Part shown: positions 1 to 21,535 of the stretch, piece by piece
How the letters are laid out: each line of letters begins with the position of its first letter
How positions within the stretch are numbered: position 1 is the first letter of the stretch
Origin: Haliclystus octoradiatus
Taxonomy: Eukaryota > Cnidaria > Staurozoa > Stauromedusae > Haliclystidae
Assembly (NCBI GenBank): GCA_916610825.1
Contig: OU744447.1
Location: 25,607,037-25,671,036 of the forward strand
Length of the DNA stretch: 64,000 bases
Reading direction: 5' to 3'
Notes under the pieces: model-generated
Told to the model about the DNA's origin: nothing
What the model saw: the letters and a program-made list of their open reading frames with translations, nothing else
Database searches by the model: none
Made by a program: the position numbers and the translations under genes

Positions 1-9846
<9,846 letters not shown>

Positions 9847-9979
9847 ATATGCTGTTTCAATGAGAGTCTATATAATATGAAACTCTTTATATAATACACA
9901 CATCATTTATTGCAGTGTGTGTATAATATTTATAATGTGAAATATTGTGATCATTTCATTTGGCAAGATATAGCTTTGA

Positions 9980-9985
9980 ATTAAA
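9980..9985 (+). terminator. Candidate poly(A) signal ATTAAA
   Basis: ATTAAA lies 134 bp after the kinase stop codon and is followed by a T-rich stretch. It is the first plausible cleavage signal in the 3' UTR; there is no AATAAA nearby. Confidence 0.4.
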
Positions 9986-10230
9986 GTTTTTATTGTCTCT
10001 ATTTTGTGGTGTATAAATCACGAAATATTATTATTATTCTGGATGTAAATCTCAATTTTGTAGTTTATAACTGGATGAAAGTAGACGTCGTTCTTCAAGA
10101 AAAATATTGCATTGATGGATTAATACTGCTTCCTATTTTATTATTTTATTAGACAGATAATGCCAAATAGAAAAATGATGAATAGCTTGCTAATATCAGA
10201 CACTACTGATGAGGCCAAAACTATTTAAGA

Positions 10231-10327
10231 GTTAGACAACGAGCCCGAGTTGGCTACCGTCGAATAGTCACTGAGGTCATCCGAGGTGACTATTCAAGAT
10301 GGTAGACAACAAGGGCGAGTTGTCTAA
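10231..10327. mobile_element. 97-bp hairpin element
   Basis: Arms of about 40 bp at 10232-10271 and 10287-10327 are near-perfect inverted copies, from TTAGACAACGAGCCCGAG at one end to GGGCGAGTTGTCTAA at the other. This is the shape of a miniature foldback transposon. Confidence 0.7.
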
Positions 10328-11280
10328 TTGTTTTTGTAGAAACCCAACAGTGGTACAGGCAAAACATGTCAAAAGTAATAAATTCCAACTGTTTATTCGC
10401 TTCTTGCATAATTAATATTAAATACAACCGTCAATCAAAGGCACCCAGACGACTGCAGCGTAATGATTTAAATTTTAATTCGATTTGTTTCAGATTTAGT
10501 TTTTGAAACAAAACTGCTGGATTTTAATACTGGTTGCAAAAATTCAACTCCACAAAATAGCAAACTTGAGCAAAGTAACATAATAGTGTATCTAAAAATA
10601 TATAAATGATTTTAGTTTGTAATGAAACTTATAAACTTTTGCTTATAAATTTTAGCTTACTAGCGGATTAATCTGCAATAAAGTAGCGAGGAAAAATTGC
10701 GAGAAAATTGTTAAATAAGGTCAATAGGATTTAAACTGTGTATGCTTATGCATAGCCTACTTCATTTCATATTTGTTGCTTTCTTTGTTTTCCCAGGCAC
10801 GGAATTTTTAAGACTCTCGTATAAGGTTCATTCAAAAACATTTGCGAATAGCTTGTTCACTTTTTGAAATTTGTGAGGGAACTTGCCAGCGTTCACTATG
10901 GGAAAATAGTGAACGATTGAGAAATCAATCAGAAAGCAGATCATCGAGTAGTACCCTAGTAGGTTTCGTCTAATAAAGTTTATAAAATCATCGAATGTGA
11001 TACTGATCGATGATTGGTTGTTACCGATATTTGTTTCAGGCTGCATAAAATCGTAAAATGACGGCTTTCGTTTTGAAGCCCCAAAATGAAACAAGTTAGC
11101 AACAGAAACAAAATGGCGTTCATATGAAGAAAATCTTTCATTGATAGAGCGCTTAAAAAATACCCTTCAAATTAAAATTAATAACACGAAACAGAAAAAC
11201 GTCGTTTTTAGGAGAATTTAGATATCATCATTTTGAGCTTTTCAGTGTCAAAATAAACAGGTTATTTATTTTATAAAACA

Positions 11281-11441
11281 AATAGAAAGCGGTTATCAGT
11301 GTTAAGTACTCTGATACGAGCACTTTGGGTGCTATATGAGGAACTCAAGAGGCCAAAATCACTCGCCTATCGGCTCGTGATTTTTCAAGCCTCTTTCATG
11401 TCTCATTATCAGAGTACATAAAACTCAGCACCGTTTTCTAT
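11281..11441. mobile_element. 161-bp foldback element
   Basis: The outer arms start AATAGAAAGCGG and end CCGTTTTCTATT. Inner pairs include GTACTCTGATA/TATCAGAGTAC and AGAGGCCAAAATCAC/GTGATTTTTCAAGCCTCT. It has no coding content. Confidence 0.7.
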
Positions 11442-12302
11442 TAGTTGAATATTTGAGGGTACTCTGTTTCACCTAACATCAATCCATCTATCCATATTCT
11501 GCAGGTGATACACAGTGCTGCCGTGAATGATAACTGTAAACTTTAGAATGAGGATCAATGGAAGATCTCTATATATACAATATTATCAAGAATGTTTATT
11601 ATTATTACAGTATCCACTGTCCATGTTAAGCAAGGACCTCCGACATGCCCGTTTAGAACAGGGTGTGGTTAGGGCGTTTGACCTTGACCCTCAGAGTTAT
11701 TGGCAGAAGCGTTGTTTGTTGCTTTGTTTCTGTAAGAGCATCCAGCCATTGAACACAAACATTATACAATTCCTGAAGTGAAAGGAAGCCGCGTCTGACT
11801 TGACCAATTTGAAGAAAAATGATATTTGCAAAGAAAATATTCACCTTAACAATCAATAATCAATATTATCCAATGAACAAAGTGGTTTGATTTTCCCGCC
11901 AATGTAAACACAGCAGGAGATGTTTTTTTAGTTTTGATTCTAAATTTTGAATGATTTTAGTGCAAAAATTTAATTTAGATAATAGTACCACGGGATGTTT
12001 TCATGTGTGTTATGTGGATTTTTTATCATTTTGATTAACATCGAAATGTTAAAACATATTGAATAAGTCGGGAGTGTTTTATTACGCTTTTCGAGTGTCT
12101 CACTAAGTACGTTATGGTACATTGAGTAAAAGTTTTGAGTGTATTACTTTTCCATAAAGATCGACTGTTCTTTCCCAATGAAGTTATTTTTCTTTAAAAT
12201 AGTAAATAATCAAATCGAAACGTCGTTTATGGTTTCTTGTTACTAAATTTCTTTTGAATATACAATGAATTAAATGTTAAATATTTAAATTTACTATAAT
12301 CG

Positions 12303-13309
12303 TTAGCATTCAGCTTTTTCTTTCGAAGTTCTAATCAAAATTCGTTTCAATAATTCCAAATTTAGTTCCCTATTATGATGTCCTTTGTGGTGTAATTTAA
12401 ATGGATGAATAAAAACAGTTGCTGGTCGTGAAAAATAGTCCATCCAGAAATATCTACTATCTATAACAGAAGAATCGTTTTTCTGTACATTTCCTGGTAT
12501 GTAATATCCATTTAATGTTTGTAAATGTTCTTCCTCGGTGAGGAAACGTAATATTGTCGGTACAGCGATCTCAATCGTAACCCAATGTTTGTAAAAGATC
12601 TCTGCCAACTCATAAAACAATCTCGAATGTTTACCAGGTATGTATAGAATATCAGAGCGTCCACTGTGTAACAATCTTTGTCGTTTGCCATTCAACAAAA
12701 ATGTTTTATAAAGTCTGTGAAATTGTTGATTGAAAGCTCGGCTGCTTCGAACTTCATCTATAGCACGGACGCTCTGATTGAATCCATAAGGTGAGACCCA
12801 CCAGTACCACTTGCCAGGAATATCCCCATCAGCATCTGCACTTCTGAAGTAGTGATTCGATTGCCATATTTTTGTTACATCATATTTACCAATCAGATTC
12901 CACCAATTTAAAATTACGTCATCATTAATAAATAAATAACCTTTGTATTCTGGGAATTCTTTTATAGCTCTTGTTAGACAGTAATAACCCCATATACCAT
13001 GTCTAGATACAATTGTATTGATTCCATATGTGCTGTTTGGCTTTTCGCCACAAACATAAAAATCTTCAAATGCTGGTTTGTAAAATTCTTTTAGCAAAGG
13101 AAGACTATCGTATTCGGGCACACTGTACATAATAACTACTAGTATATTCTTGAGATCATCACTTGGGCAGATGTGTTGCTTTAGTGAAGTATCATTACTA
13201 TGATGAGTAACTGGAGCTTCGTTTTTCGAATAAATACCATTGATGGAAGATGAGGGATTATCAAATGTTGTCCATGCCTTTTTCAGAAAAAAGATGTTAC
13301 TTGTCCTAC
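12303..13309 (-). CDS. Second exon: catalytic domain
   Basis: This continuous frame of about 335 codons begins GRTSNIFFLKKAWTTF and ends at TAA. Several N-X-S/T sites (for example NSTYG, NQSVR) fit a luminal domain. The frame stays open past the acceptor toward 13370, but that extension lacks an anchor and spans the likely splice site. Confidence 0.75.
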
Positions 13310-14452
13310 CTAGAAAGGAACACATGTGTGGCATTAAGTAGTAACGAATCAGAGCCCTTATTCTATTCAAACCGATCTAGATAATAACTTTCATCTAATA
13401 ATTATTTTGACGCATTAAAATACTAATTTTACTCTCAAGTTAGTATTACGAAAATTTGTTTGGTTTTAATACATCAACACTGTTAACTCTGCCGGATCCA
13501 CAACTGTATTATAGACCCAATGACTAATGTGTATCAGAGGCTCAGAACCATCTATTTATAAGAATCGGGACACACTGTCTTACTGCGCAATATATTGTAC
13601 TTTACACTGCATTGTACAAGATATGACCAATTACATTTTTATTTCGCCAAAAGCCTGAAGATGCAAGAGAGTCAGGAGTGCTGCATATGCGTTCAAAACT
13701 TTAATGCTATCATAAGAAGTCAGCTATGTTTACAAGTACATATCCTACCCTGCATCATTATCCTTTTATTTTATTTCACATCAAAATAATACAGTCCTGT
13801 TGTGTAAATTTCACTGTACAGGCTATAGCTTGTATTTATCACTAGGTGAATTATAGAAACAACATCAATATTCAAGCATTGCATTTGTAGACATGGGATC
13901 CACAATGTTTTATATAAGCAAGTCTATTGTTTAGCCTATCTATGATCTATATATATTAATTAGAACATTGATATTCACAGTTGAGCGACGTGATTGTCGT
14001 AAAGCCTAGCCTGCGCGTAGACCCAAATCATGTTTGAGGATTATTACTACTAATCATCTAAAAAAGATTTCGGTCTGCGCGAAGGCTACGTAAAGCCGCC
14101 ATTGACAAACATTGCGCGTAGCGGCAGCGTCCCGCGTCCCAGTTATGAGGTAAATATTAATATAAATAAGGTATTACTACAAATGTGTCTCCATGGTGAT
14201 CTAAATTTTGCACTATCCTCATACTAAAGTGATAACCAGATATAAACGTGAGAAGCATTTATTGAATAATAAACATTGCAGTATGAAGGTGAATCTATCA
14301 ATTAATTTACCCATCAGTAGTAAAAGCATTTAGCAGCACGTCCCTCGTCGTCAGAGTGTGTTATAGCGATACAGCTTACCTTGAAATATTATAATAGATA
14401 TCCCAACTCCACATATCAACAGAAATGATACTTTGACGATGCTAGCAGCCAT
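12303..14452 (-). CDS. Putative type II Golgi glycosyltransferase (2 exons)
   Basis: Exon 1 is 14452-14380 and exon 2 is 13309-12303 (TAA at 12305-12303), joined in phase 1 to give 359 residues. Exon 1 encodes a short N-terminus and a hydrophobic run (VSFLLICGVGISIIIF), a typical signal anchor. The luminal part has ILVVIMYSVPEY, a GYLFINDDVIL segment whose DD resembles a DXD nucleotide-sugar/metal site, WYWWVSPYGFNQ and a late VFIHPFKLHHKG. ATG 14452 is favoured because the exon-2 frame continues upstream across a good acceptor (TTCCTTTCTAG), and the context AAAATGG suits initiation. The fold, length and topology fit Golgi glycosyltransferases, but I do not recognise the exact family and assign no substrate. 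Confidence 0.7.
14004..14090. repeat. 87-bp GC-rich hairpin
   Basis: CTAGCCTGCGCGTAGACC at one end and GGTCTGCGCGAAGGCTACG at the other are inverted copies around a loop of about 50 bp. It lies in the intron of the glycosyltransferase-like gene and is probably a miniature element. Confidence 0.55.
14380..14452 (-). CDS. First coding exon with signal-anchor sequence
   Basis: 73 bp reading MAASIVKVSFLLICGVGI, then a few hydrophobic residues and FQ, and splicing at CAAG/GTAAGC. It is below ORF-caller size. It is accepted because the donor phase matches the exon-2 acceptor and because it gives the membrane anchor that the second exon lacks. Confidence 0.7.
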
Positions 14453-14830
14453 TTTATTTCAGTTTTGACCTTTAAGCTAATTTATATTCGATAATACTTT
14501 AACAATAAACTTTATGGACGTCCAAGATTGTAAAATAATGCTACAAATATTGAGAGTAAGCAAATGATGAAGTTCACATTGATAAAACCAAATCAAATCA
14601 TTACGGCTTTCTACAAGCGGCAAAGCAAATCAGGGTAGCGAAATGTTAGATAAAGGATGATTGATCTTCTTAGATGATCTTTTCAACTTTGAACAGCATA
14701 AACATGGCTGCAAACACACCAGCGCATTCAACTAATAATTCAAAAGAAGTTAAAAACAATCAAACTAAGACAATGGATATCAACTATTGCCTTTCTATTA
14801 AAATAAATCACTGCACGGAGGCAACGTAAT

Positions 14831-14933
14831 GTTGTTGGTTGACATGCGTGTGTGTGTTTAGCTGCAGAGTTTGATTGCGCTGACGAACACAAAAAAAAAC
14901 GATATGCTGTAAACATACATGTCAACCAACAAG
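14831..14933. repeat. Short inverted-repeat element
   Basis: GTTGTTGGTTGACATG at 14831 pairs with CATGTCAACCAACAA at 14919. The interior is about 70 bp with a short TG run. It sits upstream of the glycosyltransferase-like gene. Confidence 0.45.
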
Positions 14934-15616
14934 ATCAAAAATCAGTAATGCAAAGAGAAATTTGACTGACTTGTATATATAGACGGAATGCTTGCAGCTA
15001 GGCGTGTCAACTCTCAATTGTTAGTACCGTATATCCCATTGTACACTGTAATTTTGCACATAACTTGATCAATTTTTGTAACTTTACTATACCCTTGTAA
15101 ATCTTTTTATATTTCTTTTTTAAATAAAATTCTGAAGATGACATTATTCAATTAACTTATTTTTTATCGTTTTGCTTTTATTATCAACAGTTTCAATTTT
15201 AAATTATTATTAAGCTGGTTTCATTTTATAAATTATATTACTTTCATGTAGGATTGGTTAAACTGAATTCAATCTGAGAAGATTCATATGAAATGTGACT
15301 TCTTGATCTCAAGGGATGAAGCCACCTACGTCATATTTTTCTTTTTAGTACCTGTAAACTATTGATAAAATATAAATAATCATCTGGAGCAATCATCTTA
15401 GATTTGTATTCAGTTTCACTCGACACTTCTCGATATGGGAACAAGGGTCACTTCTACTGGCTACTGAGATTTCTGATTAAGAGGTGGATTGCATTTCTTA
15501 ATTCGGAAAAGCCTTTGAGGTTACATATACTTAACCAGATACATTTGAATTCTAAAAAGATTATGGAAATTCAAAAGGATCAGTTAAAATAACGTATAGC
15601 GAAAATGTTATAATCA

Positions 15617-15645
15617 TCATCATCATCATTTATTCAGAACAACAA
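15617..15645 (-). mobile_element. LINE 3' tail remnant (CAT repeat plus TTTATTCAGAA)
   Basis: On the minus strand this reads TTCTGAATAAATGATGATG, the same junction as at the 3' end of the retrotransposon at 20398. Only the tail is recognisable. Confidence 0.45.
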
Positions 15646-16602
15646 CGGTTTTTCTAAATGACGGCGGCTTGCAATTCGATCAGGTGTTAATTTACTCAGA
15701 GCCATCTATTCATAAAAGTTGGGACAAGCAGCTTTTGGGGCTCGAAAATTGCCATTTTCGTTCCATTGAAAATGAGGTTTTTGCTTTGTAAAAAGCTTTT
15801 TTCGAATTCGTGATATTTTTTCCGCGCACAGCACTTTGCTCAAATATCATGTGCTTGGGTTTGACAGAACGAAACGGCGTCCATAAAATCATGTGACTGT
15901 CATCGTTCCAATGGGAGCCGAAAGCGGCACATGAAAGAGTTTCTGAGCCCTTGTAAATAGATTGCTCCGGTTTTACTCGGTCACGTGGTTAGAGTTAGGG
16001 TCCGATCACTTGATAACAAGCCGGTCGATTAAATACTTGTTTGTTTTATCAGCTCTAATCCGTTGTGGCATCGGTGGTGTGTCTGACAAGAGTGCAGTTC
16101 ATGCCAGTTGAACTTCTAGTATGATCATTATTTATTTCATTGTTTATGCTTCACAGTTTTACAAGTGTACAATTATAATAGATTTATTTTTTTCATAACA
16201 GCGGCTGACATTAATAAACCGTGGATATTCGATAAAGCACAGCACTACATCATCAGGTCTAAAAGGATTCCAATTTTCGTCCACCTTCTATAAAATTATT
16301 ATCTCACTTTTTCACTTGATACTGTACCGATCAATTATTTCGAATTCTCTCAGCATCATCGTTCTCATCTACTATCTATCAACTTGGAATTCTTTGATTT
16401 GAACCCGTTAAATTGATTTTTTAGATGATTAACATCGATCCTGTTTGTATTTCATTGTGCGTAAAAGGTTGCTTCGACCTTATCATTAAAGGGTTACCAC
16501 ACACATGCCATGTTTGCATTCATATTTACCACAGGAGGGTGATGTTGGAAGATACAAATGAAGTACTGAACGCACGAGCCTCCGTGGTGAGATTCAATCA
16601 TT

Positions 16603-16630
16603 CGTCATCATCATCATCATCATCATCATA
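16603..16630 (+). repeat. TCA microsatellite at the 5' edge of a LINE
   Basis: Eight or more TCA units directly abut the first endonuclease codons of the retrotransposon. A CAT/ATC repeat also stands just beyond its 3' end (20398-20436). Confidence 0.85.
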
Positions 16631-17413
16631 AATATTTCCTTTTGGAATGTAAATGGTATAAAACGGAAAACAGATAAACCAGATTTTTTAAGAGAACTCA
16701 AAGGAGATATTATTTGTCTTAGTGACACCTGGTTTGATGATAATTCACTTAATTTTAATATAAAAGGTTATAGTACATTAACTAAATTTAAAAAATGCTC
16801 AAACTTAAATGCTACCAGAAATTCTGGTGGATTGATAACGTTGATCAATGAAACAATTAAAAGGGGAATAACTGAAATTCCTTCACTTTCAGAAAATATA
16901 ATGTGGCTAAAATTGAGCAAAGCATTTTTTGGATTAAATAGGGATATTTTTGTAGCTTCTCTCTATATTAGTCCTGAATCTTCACATGTAGACAATAGAC
17001 ACAAAATCCAAGTGTTTGAGGATCTTCAAAATGACATTCTGAAATTCCCTCCAACTTGCAGCATACTGGTCGGTGGTGATTTCAATGCGCGCGTTGGTCA
17101 AATGCTAGATTTCATTTTGGATGATGCTGACGATGGAGTGTTTCACAACATACTTCCGTCATATGAGCCCGACTCTCATTTAAAAACTCGGACGACCCAG
17201 GATAAAATTATTAACAGCTACGGTAAAACCCTTATTACTTTTTGTTTGACTAATCAATTACGTATATTGAACGGTAGAACACCTGGAGATGACAAAGGAA
17301 ATCTATCTTTTTGCGGTCCACATGGTTCAAGTTTGGTAGATTTTGTCTTGGCATCTGAAAACTTTCTTCTAGAGACGCAAGAGTCACTCATTTTTTTCGA
17401 AATAAAAGAGTAA
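16631..17413 (+). pseudogene. LINE endonuclease domain, broken by a stop codon
   Basis: The frame runs from the TCA repeat through NISFWNVNGIKRK, SDTWFDD, a GGLI segment, GDFNARVGQ and NGRTPGDDKGN, to TAA at 17411. The same frame goes on beyond the stop with FSDHCIVNIS, so one nonsense codon separates the parts. A GTG, TTG or ATG start is not convincing. Confidence 0.75.
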
Positions 17414-18130
17414 GGGTTAATTTTTTCCGACCATTGTATTGTAAATATTTCATTGCCAGTTATGTCATTTGAAACGGGCATACATCAGTCTTCATCAATT
17501 TCGAATGTCCGACCATCTCGTTTTCTCTGGTCTAAAAACCATGCTCATGATTTTCAACTTGACTTCAACGCCAAACTGATAGATAAACTTTGCTCAACAC
17601 CTATCCAGTCGGAGACAGACATAAATGAAACTGTCTTAGCACTGAGTAAGGTGTTTCACCTCTCTGCGAAAGCAACACTCAAATGCAAATCTTATTCAAA
17701 GAAATCTTTCGCACGAAATTTCAAAAGTTGGTGGTACACAAAATCCTGTTCTTCGATAAAATCGCAATTGAATAATGTTATACGTCTTTTAAAAAACTTG
17801 CCTTCCAATCCTTATCTGCGTGGTCGTTTCTTCACTTTGAAAAAGGAATATAAAAAACAAATTAGAAAGTCAAAAATGACACAGCGTATGTCAACTTTAC
17901 AAGAGTTAAATCAAAATCTGTCTAAAGACAGAAGTAAATTTTGGCGATTTCTGAAAGTAGTGAATGGGGAAAATATAATTAATACTATACTGCCAGATCC
18001 CGATAAATTACTGCAACATTTTAAAAAACTGCATGAATCGACTACACTAGAACAGCAAAATCGCGAGATTTCAATGTCAAATGTCCTTCATAATCACACA
18101 TCGGAACAAAACTCAGAACACAGCCTATAA
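17414..18130 (+). pseudogene. LINE endonuclease end and linker region
   Basis: This continues the same frame as the segment before, from the FSDH motif to TAA at 18128. It ends in a frameshift region that overlaps the start of the reverse transcriptase frame. The middle is rich in Lys and Ser and includes a WWYTKSC segment. Confidence 0.65.
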
Positions 18131-19322
18131 CCAATTAATCACAGAAAAGGAAATTACAATCGCTATTTCATTACTGAAATTAAACAAATCTTCAGGAAAA
18201 GATGGAATACTAGCAGAAATGATTAAAGTTACATCAAATATCTGTCTACTGCTTTATGTTAAACTCTTCAATACAATTTTTCAGTCAGGCTATTTCCCAT
18301 TGGATTGGAAGGAGTCTCTCATTCTTCCACTATACAAAAATGGTGACAAACGAAATGCATCAAATTATCGTGGCATTAGTATAACAAGCATCTTAGGAAA
18401 ACTGTTCTGTTTAATATTAAATAAACGCTTGACTTTTCATTTGAAATCAACCAAAACAATTGTAAATTTGCAAGCAGGTTTCCAAGAAGGAAGAAGAACC
18501 ACAGACCACCTCTTTTGTTTAAAAACTATTTTGTCAAAGTACACCAAGTGCAATCAACCACTATTTACATGTTTTATCGACCTAAGAAAAGCATTCGATA
18601 CCGTTTCGCATGCTGGTCTCTTGCTTAAACTCAAGCGATTAAACATAGCCGGCAATTTTTATAACATTATCAATAGTTTATATTCAAATAATAAGGCACA
18701 AATTATTTACAACAATTTTACAACAACATCTATTTTTCCAAATGTCGGTGTTCGACAAGGATGTGTACTTAGTCCAACGCTGTTTAACATTTTCATCAAT
18801 GATATAGCTCAAAATATGTCTTGTCCATCAACTGCACCGATTACTTTGTTAGATCAGAAACTAAATTGCTTATTATTCGCCGACGATATAGTGCTATTCT
18901 CTACCAGCAAAGAAGGCTTGCAAAACTGCCTTAACATCACTGAAAAATATCGTAATAAATGGCAGCTACAAATTAATATGGAAAAATCAAAAGTAATAAT
19001 TTTTCAAAAATTTAAGCAAGTAAATATTGTTAACCCCGTTTTTTACGTTGGAAGCAATCCTTTGTCTGTGACTGTTTCATACAAATATCTGGGCTTCGTT
19101 TTTAATTCCACTTGTAAGCAAGCAGATGGTATAAAAGAGCTATGTCTAAAGGCTGAAAAAGCATGGTATTTGACATCGCGTTTAATGAGAAAATCACCAA
19201 CCAGTCATGTTCGAATATTCAAAACTATATATCAAACAATGATAAAGCCCATTGTGCTTTATGGAAGTCATGCCTGGGGTGACTCTATTAGAGACCAAGA
19301 AAGCAACCCATTAGAAGCGTAA
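18081..19322 (+). pseudogene. LINE reverse transcriptase domain
   Basis: The frame spans the seven usual reverse transcriptase blocks, including RGISITSILGKL, AGFQEGRRTTDHL, the catalytic FADD and YKYLGFVFN. It stops at TAA 19320, directly before an A-run that shifts the frame into the C-terminal region. Confidence 0.85.
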
Positions 19323-19330
19323 AAAAAATA

Positions 19331-20167
19331 ATGCGTAGTATGCTAAATGTGCCAAAGAATGTTACCCTGACTGCGATACGCGGTGACTTAGCATTATTAC
19401 CATTAATTATCGATGTTAAAGTTAATATAATTAAATACTGTATTCATTTGTTAAACCCTGATCAAAATTCACTAGTATATAAAGCTTTTGGGGAACAAGT
19501 CTTAGATAGTTCCCCCCTTACTTGGCTTGCAAATGTCAAAAATATTTTGAGAGAAGTTGGAGTTGATTTTACACTCCTTTGCAATAAGGATTTATCAACC
19601 TTGACTTCTCAAAACTTATTTATAAAAGCAGTAGAGCAAGATTTGATGCATAAATTTATTCAATTATTTGAAAATAATCTCTCCGCTAATCAAAACTCTA
19701 ATCAATTGAACTTTTACCGAAAAATTAAATCAAAGTTTCAATCTGAAAACTACCTACCTATACCTCATACAAAAGCTAGGATAGCGTTAACTAAACTGAG
19801 AGTAAGTTCTCACAAATTAACTGTACAAACAGGACGCCATATTGGTATCCCATACGAAGATCGCCTGTGTCCAGTTTGCAACACAGATGATATTGATGAC
19901 GAAATTCACCTTCTCTTTTTCTGTTCTTCAAACCATAGTAATAGGATATCCTTCTATAATGCAATAAATAGAATGTATAGTAGTTTTAGCTCGTCGACAA
20001 CTGAAGAAAAGATTTACTTCTTATTCTCGGATTCACCTACTATCATGAACAATGTTCTTGGGGCATTGTACTCAACTCTTATCGTGCAAGAGGCTTATAA
20101 AATATTAAAAACAAAAAAAATTGATATTAGATTATACTATATTTTTGGTTTTATTAAACAGTGGTAG
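19331..20167 (+). pseudogene. LINE C-terminal region with zinc knuckle
   Basis: The frame reads MRSMLNVPKNVTL onward, with a CPVCNTDDIDDEIHLLFFC motif near the end, and stops at TAG 20165. It is the C-terminus of the preceding reverse transcriptase, moved out of frame. Confidence 0.75.
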
Positions 20168-20397
20168 AATAATTAATAATTATCACATATTATACCAGAT
20201 TTGTAATAATTGTTCAGTTATTTTATTAGGATTGTTAATAGTTACTATCATTGTAAAAAAAATAAATAAATAAATAAATAAATAAAATAAATATTGTATA
20301 TACATATATGTTATATAAATAGAACATAATTATGTAATTATCACACATCCTGTAAAATCGGGTATATTGATATTAAAGTGACAAACAACAACAACAA

Positions 20398-20400
20398 CAA

Positions 20401-20436
<36 letters not shown>

Positions 20437-21345
20437 TTATTCAGAAAACCTTTAAGTTTACATCAAACTTTTTTTCAAAGGACTGATTAGGCTATACATT
20501 ACAACATACATATATATAAGCAGGGAATAAAATATTAACAAAGATAAGGGGTAAATTTTAATATTTACAAAATAAAAAATAGAGAGTTAAATAGAGTTTT
20601 ATCATTCCATCATATGGTTCATGAGGAGACATTTAAAACCGGTCCTTATCGAGACTTCCTTCTTTGCAGACGTCAGATCATTCCATTTGTGAGCACCAGC
20701 GTATTGATATGAATTTCCGGGATGAATGTTGATGGCTCGACTTGATGTAGATGTCATTATGGGAATGGGATCGAGTGCTGGTGGTATTTGGACGTTTGAA
20801 AATAGGAGAGCAAAGGAGGTACGAGGTTAAATATCATTTTATGGGTGATCATTATAGTTAGTGCGATGTTATTCTGTCTCTGATTGAGAGCCAACAAAGT
20901 CGACTACTCATCTCAGAGACAGGAGTGCGATAATCATAACGAAGTACTGCTCTCATCCCTCTGTTTTGTAATCTCTGGAGGCAATCATTTAGCATACGAC
21001 AGCACAGTAATCAAAATGAGGCAAAACAATTGAATTATAAACTGAGGAGGTTGTGTGTTTGGGTATATAACGTCGAATGTATTTCAATACACCGATGCCT
21101 CTACTTATCTTGCTAGTCATGGCATTGATATGATCATCAAATGATAGGCACTGCTCAATTTTCACACCTAGATATTTTAAAAGGGTTACATTATCAATAT
21201 ACTCATTAGTCATAGTTATATTAAAGTTTTGTGAGCTTTGGTTTTTTTAGATTTGGTTTAGAACCTATGGCCATACAGTTAGTTTTAGATACATTCAGAT
21301 AAAATTTATTTGAACACATGTGTATGTGCCATTTCAAGAAGTCAG
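20398..21345 (-). mobile_element. 5'-truncated LINE with (ATG)n tail
   Basis: The minus strand carries reverse transcriptase C-terminal signatures: LNVSKTNCMAIGSKPNL, LLKYLGVKIEQCLSFDDHIN and LPHFDYC, then after a frameshift CLQRLQNRGMRAVLRYDYR and finally WNDLTSAKKEVSIRTG near 20680, with a stop shortly after. The 3' end has TTCTGAATAAATGATG and a run of ATG units. The element is disabled by frameshifts. Confidence 0.75.
20989..21213 (-). pseudogene. LINE reverse transcriptase fragment
   Basis: A 74-codon open piece of the element above. It holds YLGVKIEQCLSFDDHI and YNSIVLPHFDYC, which are typical of the thumb region of LINE reverse transcriptases. Confidence 0.75.
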
Positions 21346-21349
21346 GGAG

Positions 21350-21535
21350 GACGATAACATTTCACAGCAGGTGAGAATTAAGACCCTAAAAGCTCATGTT
21401 TCCAATATCCAAACAAAGAAAAAGTTAAGAAACTTCAAAAATCTACTAAATTGATACTGGGGTCTTGGGTACCAAATTTTCAATTTTGGAATCCTGCTGT
21501 GAAATTTCCGAGTGAGAAATTGTAATATTTCAAAC
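21350..21535. repeat. Interspersed repeat family D, copy 1
   Basis: The block GGACGATAACATTTCACAGC and the following 110 bp recur, diverged, at 37889-38005 (GGACGGTAAAACTTTACGGC). A further piece, CCTGCTGTGAAATTTCC near 21490, is inverted against the start, so each copy may be a small inverted-repeat element. Confidence 0.55.

Larger units (their letters stand above)
9847..12302. other. Intergenic region between convergent genes
   Basis: This holds the 3' UTR of the kinase gene, two short foldback elements (10231-10327 and 11281-11441) and no convincing exon. The 88-codon minus-strand frame at 10828-11094 has no recognisable domain and overlaps a small hairpin near 10893-10917. Confidence 0.5.
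14453..16600. other. Intergenic region with repeat fragments
   Basis: No convincing gene. A CAT repeat followed by TTTATTCAGAA at about 15617-15645 looks like the 3' tail of the same retrotransposon family as 20398-21345, in the same minus orientation and strongly 5'-truncated. A block near 15697-15735 resembles 13528-13570. A fragment of repeat family B lies at about 16490-16535. Confidence 0.5.
16630..20397 (+). mobile_element. Decayed LINE-type retrotransposon (endonuclease and reverse transcriptase)
   Basis: The parts are in the usual non-LTR order: an apurinic-type endonuclease (FWNVNGIK, LSDTWF, LVGGDFNARV, FSDH), a linker, a reverse transcriptase (LLKLNKSSGKDG, FIDLRKAFDTVSH, GVRQGCVLSP, LLFADDIVLFS) and a C-terminal CPVC...H...C knuckle. 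The coding region is interrupted by one in-frame TAA (17411-17413) and two frameshifts (near 18081-18130 and at an A-run at 19323-19330). The 3' end has TAAA repeats (20258-20290). There is no ORF1 and no clear start codon for the endonuclease, so the copy is 5'-truncated or has diverged. I do not fix its clade. Confidence 0.85.

Noticed and set aside
10828..11094. 88-codon minus-strand frame
   Set aside because: Overlaps a hairpin and has no recognisable domain, signal peptide or splice context.
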